A stretch of DNA of 6,115 nucleotides from an uncultured Clostridia bacterium (GTDB lineage: Bacteria; Bacillota; Clostridia; Oscillospirales; Acutalibacteraceae): assembly GCA_946628455.1 (NCBI GenBank), contig CAMOWP010000109.1, positions 1 to 6,115 of the forward strand, written 5' to 3'. Shown piece after piece: positions 1 through 6,115 of the stretch; position 1 is the first letter of the stretch; every line of letters starts with the position of its first letter. Both the position numbers and the translations under genes were made by a program. The notes under the pieces are model-generated. The model had not been told where the DNA came from, did no database searches, and saw nothing but the letters and a program-made list of their open reading frames with translations.

Positions 1-364
1 AAACTATCTTTTCCCGAGAGGGCTTGCCGTTGAAGCAAACGCAACCGCGATGAACGAATTCAAAAACAAGGAAAAAGCAAAGCAGTTTCATAAGGCCGAG
101 GAAATTAAGGCTGCTAACGAGCTTAAGGACAGGCTTGAGGGCAAAACAGTCAAGCTCACTGCTAAGGCAGGAGCTAACGGAAAGCTCTTCGGCTCCGTAA
201 CCTCAAAGGACGTTGCGGCTAAAATCAAAGAGGAGTTCGGCGAAGCTGTTGATAAAAGAAAAATTGTTATGAACGATATTAAAGCCTTCGGAACCGTTCA
301 GGCTGAAATCAAGATTTATCAGGGAATTTCGGCTACGGTATTTGTCAGCGTTCAGGAGGCTTAA
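1..364 (+). CDS. rplI: 50S ribosomal protein bL9, 3' part (5' end outside window)
   Basis: This is the C-terminal part of bL9, a 23S rRNA-binding protein of the large subunit, located at the base of the L1 stalk and linked to frame maintenance. The frame is open from the left edge: base 1 is the last base of a split codon, and full codons begin at base 2 with NYLFPRGLAVEAN. That is the conserved end of the bL9 N-terminal rRNA-binding domain, so the ATG at 50 is an internal Met and not the start. About 120 residues are visible. Against a usual length near 148, roughly 28 residues are missing on the left. After the NYLFPRG motif comes a Lys/Glu/Ala-rich stretch matching the long connecting helix, then a C-terminal domain with GKLFGSVTSKDVA and a late ISATVFVSV strand. 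The stop is followed after 24 nt by dnaB, a common neighbour of rplI in Firmicutes. Identification is by motif recognition and is very secure. Confidence 0.96.
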   Translation, partial: NYLFPRGLAVEANATAMNEFKNKEKAKQFHKAEEIKAANELKDRLEGKTVKLTAKAGANGKLFGSVTSKDVAAKIKEEFGEAVDKRKIVMNDIKAFGTVQAEIKIYQGISATVFVSVQEA

Positions 365-377
365 CCTGATTGATAAA

Positions 378-383
378 GAGGAG
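378..383 (+). promoter_or_regulatory. Ribosome binding site of dnaB
   Basis: A GAGGAG purine run lies 5 nt before the ATG at 389, inside the 24-nt gap between rplI and dnaB. It is a good Shine-Dalgarno match and supports this ATG as the dnaB start. The gap is too short to hold an obvious promoter or terminator, so dnaB is probably transcribed together with rplI. Confidence 0.8.
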
Positions 384-388
384 TTACA

Positions 389-1756
389 ATGCCTGACAAT
401 AATTTAAACGTAATGCTTCCTTATAACAGGGAGGCTGAGCAGAGTGTGCTCGGAAGCATACTCATAGATTCAAGCTGTATGTCAATTGCGGTTAAATATC
501 TTGTGCCCGATAATTTCTTTTTACCCGAGCATAAGGCTATTTATTCCGCAATGATGACTATGTACGACAACAAGGGAACGTCAATTGATACAATCACTAT
601 TGCCGATACCCTTGCCAAAAGCGGCTACAGCGACACGGCAGGTGCAAGGAATTACATATATCAGCTTGCGCAGATGGTCCCGTCAACCGCAAATGTTGAA
701 AACTATGCAAAGATAGTAAGAGAGCAGTCATATCTCAGAAGCCTTATTCAGATAGGTCACGACCTTATTGAAAACTCTTCCGCTTCAGACGCAGACGCTA
801 AAACCATTATGGAAAACGCCGAGCAGAAGCTTTTCGATATGCGAAAGGGCAAGGAATCAAACGGCCCCAAGCTCCTTAAGGACGTTATCGTAAACGGAGT
901 TTATGACCGCCTCGGAAAGCTCAACAGCGACGAGAGGGACGATTATAAGGGAATCCCTACAGGCTTCGGTCTGCTTGATAAGTATATTACGGGGCTGAAT
1001 AAATCAGACCTTGTGCTTATCGGCGCGCGCCCTGCAATGGGTAAAACAAGCTTCGCGCTTAACCTTGCTCATAATCTTGCAGTCGGCGCAAAGAAAAAGG
1101 TTGTTTTCTTCTCCCTTGAGATGACTAACGAGCAGCTTGCCGAGAGGCTTCTCGCCTCCCAGTGCGCAATAGATTCAAAAAAGTTCAGAACGGGAGTTCT
1201 CACTGAGGATGAATGGGTAAGGCTCGGCAACGCGGCTTCGTCCTTCTATGATACTCAGCTCTATCTTTCAGACGCTTCTGCAATAACCGTGCCTGAAATG
1301 AAATCAATAGTCAGAAGAATGAGAGATGTCGACTGCGTTATCATTGACTACTTAGGGCTTATCTCATCTTCTGAAAAAACGGAAAACAGAGTTCAGGAGG
1401 TTACAAAGATAACCAAAAACCTCAAGATGATGGCTAAGGATTTAGATATCCCCGTTGTCTGCTGCGCTCAGCTTTCGCGTGGAACAGAGGGCAGGGGAAA
1501 GAGCCACAGACCTCAGCTTTCAGACCTTCGTGAATCGGGCTCAATTGAGCAGGACGCTGATATCGTAATGTTTCTCTACAGAGAGATTTATTACGCAGGC
1601 GAAAAGCTTGACGACGATACTGCTGAACTTGATAAGAATAAAACTGAGCTCATAGTTGCCAAGAACCGTCACGGTGAAACGGGAACTATCGAGTTAGTAT
1701 TTGACAGCGAATATACTCGCTTCAGACCGATTGAAACAAATGAAAATTATTCATAA
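389..1756 (+). CDS. dnaB: Replicative DNA helicase DnaB (DnaC in Bacillus naming)
   Basis: This encodes the hexameric 5'-3' helicase that unwinds DNA at the replication fork and recruits primase. The 455 aa match the usual family length. The N-terminal primase-binding domain covers about residues 9-110 and starts with the typical PYNREAEQSVLGSIL. A linker follows, then the RecA-like ATPase domain from about residue 185. Visible motifs are Walker A GARPAMGKTS at 212-221, FSLEM at 241-245 with the likely catalytic Glu244, and Walker B CVIIDYLGLI with Asp320. The CCAQLSR motif lies at 358-364, the RPQLSDLRESGSIEQDAD DNA-loop region at 374-391, and KNRHGETG near 425-432, where the Arg-finger region is expected. 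There is no intein in the P-loop or elsewhere. The start is fixed by a GAGGAG site 5 nt upstream. The 3' end overlaps tilS. All key residues are present, so it should be active. Confidence 0.98.
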   Translation: MPDNNLNVMLPYNREAEQSVLGSILIDSSCMSIAVKYLVPDNFFLPEHKAIYSAMMTMYDNKGTSIDTITIADTLAKSGYSDTAGARNYIYQLAQMVPSTANVENYAKIVREQSYLRSLIQIGHDLIENSSASDADAKTIMENAEQKLFDMRKGKESNGPKLLKDVIVNGVYDRLGKLNSDERDDYKGIPTGFGLLDKYITGLNKSDLVLIGARPAMGKTSFALNLAHNLAVGAKKKVVFFSLEMTNEQLAERLLASQCAIDSKKFRTGVLTEDEWVRLGNAASSFYDTQLYLSDASAITVPEMKSIVRRMRDVDCVIIDYLGLISSSEKTENRVQEVTKITKNLKMMAKDLDIPVVCCAQLSRGTEGRGKSHRPQLSDLRESGSIEQDADIVMFLYREIYYAGEKLDDDTAELDKNKTELIVAKNRHGETGTIELVFDSEYTRFRPIETNENYS

Positions 1757-3020
1757 AATTGATGAAACGGTAAGAAAATATAATATGCTCAGCAGCGGCG
1801 ACAGCGTCGCAGCAGGTGTCTCGGGCGGCAAGGATTCAATGCTTCTGCTTTACTACCTCCTCTCAAAAAGGGAGGAGCTGAAGCTCAGAATCACCGTTTT
1901 AAACGTTGAGCACGGCATAAGAGGCGAGGCTTCAAAGCGGGACAGCGAATTTGTTAAGGAGTTCTGTGAAAAGAATAACCTTGAATTCCGTCTGCTTGAA
2001 ATCAACGCTACCGCAGAGGCAAAAGCCGCAGGGCTCGGTGTTGAGGAGTATTCAAGAAACAGAAGGTACGCCTTCTTTTCTTCTCTCGGCGCTGATAAAA
2101 TCGCAACGGCTCACAGCCTTTCCGATAACGTTGAAACGCTATTGTTCCGCCTTGCAAGGGGAACCTCGCTCAGCGGCGCAACGGGTATTCCGCCCGTCAG
2201 GGATAATATTATCAGGCCGCTGATTGAATGCACTGCAGACGAAATAATTGACGCCTGCAAGGAACTTGAAATTCCCTACGTTACCGATGAAACAAACAGC
2301 GATAACGAATATTCAAGAAACAGAATCAGAAACCTTGTTATCCCTGTTTTAAAAAGCATTAATCCCGACGCGGAAAGTGCAATCGGAAGATTTATCAGCT
2401 GTGCAAACGAGGATGAGAGCTGCCTTAAAGCGCTTGCCGAAGGCTACGTTGATGAAGCGCTGAGCTGTGAAAAGCTCAGGGGAGAAAAGCCCTCTGTTAT
2501 CAAGAGAGCTATTCAGCTTTACGCCTCCTCCTTCGGGATTACTCTTGATGAAAAGCACCTTGTTAAGGTAGCCGAGCTTATTGACAAACGCGGAAGGTAT
2601 CAGCTTAAAGGAGAGCTGTTTGCCGTGTCCGATTCAGAGACTCTGCGCTTCAAGGCAATCAGCGAAAACGAGCTTGATTTTACTGTTAAATCAGACGTCG
2701 TTGACGTATCGGACTGTAATTTGTATAAAAAAGAATTTACTTTTAGCTGTGATTATGATAAAATAAGCGGTAATGTTTATGTAAAACACAGGCAGGAGGG
2801 CGACAGAATCACTCCTGCAGGCAGAGGCTGCTCAAAGTCTCTGAAAAAGCTTTTTAACGAGCTCAGAATCCCCGCAGATGAAAGGCTTAACGTTCCCGTT
2901 ATCTGCGACGGCGAAGGGATAATCGGCGTATACGGCTACACTGTCAGCGAGCGAGTTAAAAAAGATAAGGACACAAAGAGAGTTTTTCTTCTCAATGTGC
3001 TTACGGAGGACAATAATTAA
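1740..3020 (+). CDS. tilS: tRNA(Ile)-lysidine synthetase TilS
   Basis: TilS uses ATP and lysine to convert C34 of the CAU-anticodon tRNA-Ile to lysidine, so that it reads AUA and is charged with Ile. It is normally essential and cytosolic. From the ATG at 1740 it has 426 aa. The N-terminal N-type ATP pyrophosphatase domain shows the PP-loop SGGKDS at 28-33, NVEHGIRGEAS at 55-65, IATAHSLSDNVET at 121-133, IIRPL at 157-161, and the D-x-(S/T)-N-x-D-x-x-Y-x-R-N-R-I-R block at 183-197. A helical middle follows, then a C-terminal domain with HRQEGDRITPAG (350-361) and SLKKLFNELRIPADER (367-382), which separates TilS from TtcA. The ATG start puts the PP-loop at a normal distance and overlaps dnaB by 17 nt. 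No clear Shine-Dalgarno precedes it, so translation may be coupled to dnaB. A TTG at 1701 would add 13 residues and is less likely. The HSLSDN motif differs from the common HHLDDQ form. Confidence 0.95.
   Translation: MKIIHKIDETVRKYNMLSSGDSVAAGVSGGKDSMLLLYYLLSKREELKLRITVLNVEHGIRGEASKRDSEFVKEFCEKNNLEFRLLEINATAEAKAAGLGVEEYSRNRRYAFFSSLGADKIATAHSLSDNVETLLFRLARGTSLSGATGIPPVRDNIIRPLIECTADEIIDACKELEIPYVTDETNSDNEYSRNRIRNLVIPVLKSINPDAESAIGRFISCANEDESCLKALAEGYVDEALSCEKLRGEKPSVIKRAIQLYASSFGITLDEKHLVKVAELIDKRGRYQLKGELFAVSDSETLRFKAISENELDFTVKSDVVDVSDCNLYKKEFTFSCDYDKISGNVYVKHRQEGDRITPAGRGCSKSLKKLFNELRIPADERLNVPVICDGEGIIGVYGYTVSERVKKDKDTKRVFLLNVLTEDNN
3005..3009 (+). promoter_or_regulatory. Ribosome binding site of ftsH, inside the 3' end of tilS
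   Basis: GGAGG lies within the last codons of tilS, 10 nt before the ATG at 3020. The spacing favours that ATG over the in-frame ATG at 3032, which would be 22 nt from the site. Its position inside tilS, together with the TAATG junction, suggests translational coupling of the two genes. Confidence 0.75.
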
Positions 3021-5026
3021 TGAGAGATAATATGTCAAAGAATTTCAAATCGGGCTGGATATATATTCTTATACCCGTTTTGCTTATCGGCGCAATTCTT
3101 GTAATGTCAGGGCAGAATAAGCAGGAAACAAAGAGATATTCAGAGGTTGTCGGGCTGTTTACCAATAACAAGGTAGCAGAGTTCGAGCTTGACCTTTCAA
3201 ACGGTAATCTCAAGTACCGTCTGTTCTCTGACGAAAAGAAAAAGGAAAATACCTACACCGTTCCTAACGTTGCATATTTCATTGACGATATAAACGAAAG
3301 TGTTAAGGAATATAACAGGGTAAATCCCACCAAGCCGATTAAATACAACTATATCAAGGGAACGGCTAATTCCTGGTGGATGAGCCTTCTCCCGTCAGTT
3401 CTGTTCGGCGTTCTCCTGGTGCTTATGGGAATCTGGGCGGTAAGGCGGATGGGCAATACCATCGGCAACGAAACCAACAGAACTCTCGGCTTCGGCAAGA
3501 TTAAGACCAAGAACACCGCCGAGGATTCCGACAAAACCTTCGAGGACGTTGCCGGCTGCGACGAGGAGAAGGAGGAACTCAAGGAGCTTGTTGATTTCCT
3601 TAAACAGCCTGAAAAGTATACTCAGATTGGCGCGAGAATTCCAAAGGGTGTGCTTCTTGTTGGCCCTCCGGGTACAGGTAAAACTCTTCTCGCAAAGGCT
3701 GTTGCAGGCGAGGCAGGCGCTCCGTTCCTTTCAATTTCGGGCTCCGATTTCGTTGAGATGTATGTCGGAGTCGGAGCGTCTCGTGTGCGCGACCTTTTCG
3801 AGCAGGCTAAAAAGAAAGCTCCCGCAATAGTATTTATTGACGAGATTGACGCAGTAGGCCGTCACAGAGGAACAGGTATGGGCGGCGGAAACGACGAGCG
3901 CGAGCAGACCCTTAACCAACTTCTTGTTGAAATGGACGGCTTCGGAACAAACAGCGGCGTTATCGTTATGGCGGCAACAAACCGCCCCGACGTTCTTGAC
4001 CCCGCGCTTCTCAGACCCGGCAGATTTGACAGACAGATTACAGTTAACAGACCTGACGCAAAGGGCAGGGAGGAAATCCTCAGAGTTCATTCAAAGGAAA
4101 AGCCGCTCGCTCCAGACGTTGATTTGAAGGAGATTGCAAAGGATACAATCGGCTTTACGGGCGCTGACCTTGAAAACCTTATGAACGAGTCTGCAATTCT
4201 TGCCGTTAAGCGCGGCAAGATGTCAATAACCGCAGCTGAGATTGTTGACGCAACCTCAAGAGTTGAGCTCGGTACTGAAAAGAAATCCCACAAGTACACC
4301 GAAAAAGCGAAAAAGCTTACAGCCTTCCACGAGGCAGGCCACGCTGTTTCGGCATATTACGTTGAGGGTCACGACCCCGTTAAGGAAATTTCAATCGTTC
4401 CGCGAGGCCTTGGAGCAGGCGGTTACACCTGGTATACTCCTCAGGACGAAAACTATGATTCAAGAAATGATATGCTTAATCATCTTGTATCAATGTTCGG
4501 CGGAAGAGTTGCAGAGGCTGTTGCGCTTCACGATATTTCAACGGGCGCTTCAAACGACCTCCAGCAGGCAACAGAGATTTGCCGCAATATGGTTACAAAG
4601 TACGGTATGAGCGATTCTGTAGGCCCCGTAGTATATGACGACGGCAACGGCGAGGTATTCCTCGGCAAGGATTACGGCAGAGTTAATAACTACAGCGAGG
4701 CAACCTCCGCAAGAATTGACGAAGAGGTTGAACGCATTATGCGCGCGGCTTACGCTAAAACCGAAAAGATTCTCACTGAGCATTTTGACAAGCTTGAGCT
4801 TGTTGCTAATACTCTTCTTGAGAAAGAGAAGATAAGCGGCGAACAGTTTGAAAGCCTGATGAAATACGGCAAGCTTGAAGAGAAGGCTGAAAATACCGAT
4901 GAAGATACTGCTTCAGAGGAAGAAGCAGAAGCTCAGGAGGCGTCTTATATACCCGAAGAAATGAGCGTTACAGACGAAACGACCTCAGTTGTGACAGACG
5001 CAGCTGAAACTTCAGAAACCGAATAA
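3020..5026 (+). CDS. ftsH: ATP-dependent zinc metalloprotease FtsH
   Basis: FtsH is a hexameric membrane-anchored AAA+ protease that extracts and degrades damaged membrane proteins and some cytosolic regulators. The 668 aa are of usual length. Membrane segments lie near residues 13-29 and 119-141, enclosing an extracytoplasmic domain at about 30-118. The AAA+ module has Walker A GPPGTGKT at 215-222, pore loop FVEMYVGVGA at 244-253 (Tyr248 where Phe is common), and Walker B VFIDEIDAVG at 271-280. The second region of homology is at 320-338, with Arg335 and Arg338 as candidate Arg fingers. The peptidase domain has HEAGH at 437-441 and the third zinc ligand Asp513 in STGASNDLQQAT. All catalytic residues are present. 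The last 49 residues (620-668) are a low-complexity acidic tail with 19 Asp/Glu and one Lys. The start at 3020 shares one base with the tilS stop and has GGAGG at good spacing; an ATG at 3032 is the alternative. It is the last gene of the operon and is followed directly by a terminator. Confidence 0.98.
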   Translation: MRDNMSKNFKSGWIYILIPVLLIGAILVMSGQNKQETKRYSEVVGLFTNNKVAEFELDLSNGNLKYRLFSDEKKKENTYTVPNVAYFIDDINESVKEYNRVNPTKPIKYNYIKGTANSWWMSLLPSVLFGVLLVLMGIWAVRRMGNTIGNETNRTLGFGKIKTKNTAEDSDKTFEDVAGCDEEKEELKELVDFLKQPEKYTQIGARIPKGVLLVGPPGTGKTLLAKAVAGEAGAPFLSISGSDFVEMYVGVGASRVRDLFEQAKKKAPAIVFIDEIDAVGRHRGTGMGGGNDEREQTLNQLLVEMDGFGTNSGVIVMAATNRPDVLDPALLRPGRFDRQITVNRPDAKGREEILRVHSKEKPLAPDVDLKEIAKDTIGFTGADLENLMNESAILAVKRGKMSITAAEIVDATSRVELGTEKKSHKYTEKAKKLTAFHEAGHAVSAYYVEGHDPVKEISIVPRGLGAGGYTWYTPQDENYDSRNDMLNHLVSMFGGRVAEAVALHDISTGASNDLQQATEICRNMVTKYGMSDSVGPVVYDDGNGEVFLGKDYGRVNNYSEATSARIDEEVERIMRAAYAKTEKILTEHFDKLELVANTLLEKEKISGEQFESLMKYGKLEEKAENTDEDTASEEEAEAQEASYIPEEMSVTDETTSVVTDAAETSETE

Positions 5027-5029
5027 AAC

Positions 5030-5066
5030 AATAAAAGCTTTACGGATTCCGTAAAGCTTTTATTTT
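5030..5066. terminator. Bidirectional intrinsic terminator between ftsH and the yhgE-like gene
   Basis: A perfect inverted repeat pairs 5030-5045 with 5049-5064: 16 bp around a 3-nt ATT loop. The core is GCTTTACGG/CCGTAAAGC, and the outer part is all A-T. On the plus strand the core is followed by TTTTATTTT, and on the minus strand by TTTTATTG and then another T-rich run. It begins 4 nt after the ftsH stop and abuts the stop codon of the minus-strand gene at 5065-5067, so one hairpin can end both convergent transcripts. No other structure is seen in this gap. Confidence 0.92.
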
Positions 5067-6115
5067 AGAATAATCCTGTTTTTTCAATTCGTTTTTCAAA
5101 GAAGCGAACAGGCTTTTTAACAAGGAATTTAACTCCGAGTCCGATTAAAAGACCTACTCCGATATATGCTGATAGCTTGAGTAAATCAACCCAGTAATCG
5201 TTTGCATACGTTCCGCAAACACATTCTCGCATAGCGTTAATAACAAAGGTAAACGGCATATAGGGATTGAGTACCTGGAAGAAATTAGGAGTGACATCTA
5301 TCGGGAAAGTACCTCCCGAGCCGCCTATCTGAATAACGAGGAAGATAATTCCTATTGCCTTTCCTATATCTCCAAATGTAAAGCCGAGTGAGTAGACAAA
5401 TACGGTAAACGCGACTGCCGCGACTACTCCTGCCAAAATAAATTTAGCAGGGTGGTAGCACTGTATATTCAGAAAGTATAAATCTCCGAGGCAGATTATC
5501 AGTGCCTGAGTTACTGAAAACGCAAGGAATGTCAGCATTCTTCCGAAATAGCTCTGATATATTCTTATGTTTCCGATTTCCTTCTTTTTCTTAACAGCCG
5601 TTTTTACTACTGCTATTAATACCATTGCGCCAACCCATATTGCAAGTGTGCTGTAAAACGGTGCCATAGCAGAGCCGTAATTCTCAATTCCGTAAACCTT
5701 ATCCGTGTTAACAATAACGGGGCAGGCGAGGAATGCGCCTAGCTGTTCGGTATTCTTTGATGAAACGTTTTTGATAGTATTAAATATCTCGCTATCCTCA
5801 AGACCGTCAATTTTGCCCGATAATGTTTTAATCTGTTTTTTTATATTTGTCAGAAGCGTATCTATTGAAGCAATTAACTCTTCGCCGCTGTCTGCAGTTT
5901 TGTTTAAGCTGTCAGTCAGAGTTTTAAGCGCTGGTAAATCACCGTTGAGGTCGGTTACGAGCTCTCCTGTAACAGTCAGAAGATCAAGAACAGCATTAAG
6001 ATTATCGTCAACAACGGGTTTAACGTCATTTTTATAATCGCTTTGCATAGAAGAAATATCCTTTGAAAGCTTGTTGATATCGCCTGCTATTGAGCTTATC
6101 TCTTTTGTTGCCGAG
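5065..6115 (-). CDS. YhgE/Pip-family membrane protein, C-terminal part (N-terminus outside window)
   Basis: This is the C-terminal part of a YhgE/Pip (phage infection protein) family integral membrane protein. The minus-strand frame has no stop up to the right edge. The Met at 6048 is probably internal, since 22 further residues (SATKEISSIAGDINKLSKDI and on) precede it. Residues below count from that Met. Residues 1-100 are polar with spaced Leu/Ile, like the coiled-coil-prone extracellular region of the family. NYGSAMAPFYSTLAIWVGAM at 123-142 and IQIGGSGGTFPIDVTP at 239-254 are hallmark motifs, continuing as FFQVLNPYMPFTF and NAMREC. Membrane segments lie near 128-149, 171-190, 202-225, 228-248 and 288-309, an ABC-2-type arrangement. 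The protein ends in a basic tail. Known relatives include Lactococcus Pip, a phage receptor, and the related YueB/EsaA of type VII secretion. The substrate here is unknown, and no ATPase or secretion partner is visible. It is convergent with ftsH and probably unrelated to that operon. Confidence 0.9.
   Translation of the reverse strand, partial: SATKEISSIAGDINKLSKDISSMQSDYKNDVKPVVDDNLNAVLDLLTVTGELVTDLNGDLPALKTLTDSLNKTADSGEELIASIDTLLTNIKKQIKTLSGKIDGLEDSEIFNTIKNVSSKNTEQLGAFLACPVIVNTDKVYGIENYGSAMAPFYSTLAIWVGAMVLIAVVKTAVKKKKEIGNIRIYQSYFGRMLTFLAFSVTQALIICLGDLYFLNIQCYHPAKFILAGVVAAVAFTVFVYSLGFTFGDIGKAIGIIFLVIQIGGSGGTFPIDVTPNFFQVLNPYMPFTFVINAMRECVCGTYANDYWVDLLKLSAYIGVGLLIGLGVKFLVKKPVRFFEKRIEKTGLF

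Noticed and set aside
50..364. Complete 104-aa protein starting at the ATG at 50
   Set aside because: The same frame is open to the left edge and encodes NYLFPRGLAVEAN, a conserved bL9 segment, so the Met is internal and the gene is truncated by the window.
365..388. Promoter or terminator between rplI and dnaB
   Set aside because: The 24-nt gap holds only a ribosome binding site; no hairpin with a T-run or paired -35/-10 elements fits.
1022..1780. Possible intein or insertion in dnaB, a frequent intein host
   Set aside because: The P-loop and downstream helicase motifs are contiguous and the protein has normal length, so there is no insertion.
1951..2223. 90-aa frame inside tilS
   Set aside because: It is out of frame with the conserved TilS catalytic domain and shows no domain or ribosome binding site.
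3731..4090. 119-aa open frame on the minus strand inside ftsH
   Set aside because: It lies wholly antisense to the highly conserved AAA+ coding region, has no recognisable domain, and is explained as a codon-bias shadow.
4242..4610. 122-aa open frame on the plus strand inside ftsH
   Set aside because: It is an out-of-frame shadow of the FtsH peptidase domain; the product is rich in Arg, Gln, Thr and Leu with no family resemblance.
5705..6037. 110-aa open frame on the plus strand opposite the yhgE-like gene
   Set aside because: It is antisense to a gene with clear family motifs, has no ribosome binding site, and its composition reflects the reverse complement of the heptad-like region.
5065..6048. 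Minus-strand gene starting at the ATG at 6048
   Set aside because: The frame continues without a stop to the window edge with similar polar, heptad-like residues, and no good ribosome binding site precedes 6048; the family has a further N-terminal membrane segment that must lie beyond the window.

Overview
The window reads as an ordinary chromosomal segment of a Gram-positive, low-to-moderate GC bacterium. It most likely comes from a gut-type Clostridia in the Oscillospiraceae/Ruminococcaceae range. That placement is inferred from the rplI-dnaB and tilS-ftsH neighbour pairs (both typical of Firmicutes), from strong purine-rich ribosome binding sites, and from a YhgE/Pip-family membrane protein; no taxonomic marker was searched. 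The DNA is almost fully coding, and no stretch over 300 bases lacks a gene.

Positions 1-5026 hold four co-directional plus-strand genes packed like one operon. They are the 3' part of rplI (ribosomal protein bL9), dnaB (replicative helicase), tilS (tRNA-Ile lysidine synthetase) and ftsH (membrane AAA+ zinc protease). Spacing is tight: 24 nt between rplI and dnaB, a 17-nt overlap of dnaB and tilS at the preferred start, and a 1-nt TAATG overlap of tilS and ftsH. No promoter or terminator is evident inside the block, so co-transcription from a promoter left of the window is likely. The products serve core housekeeping: the ribosome, fork unwinding, decoding of AUA codons, and membrane protein quality control. 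The hpt gene that often sits between tilS and ftsH in Firmicutes is absent here.

Positions 5030-5066 hold a strong inverted repeat with T-rich flanks on both strands, best read as a bidirectional terminator. It separates the plus-strand operon from a convergent minus-strand gene.

Positions 5065-6115 (minus strand) encode the C-terminal part of a YhgE/Pip-family membrane protein. It has a heptad-like extracellular segment followed by an ABC-2-type multi-spanning domain. The frame stays open to the right edge, so the N-terminus and promoter lie outside.

I found no mobile element, CRISPR array, RNA gene or evident novel system. The points worth a second look are modest: gene order, overlapping starts, a divergent TilS motif, and the acidic tail of FtsH.
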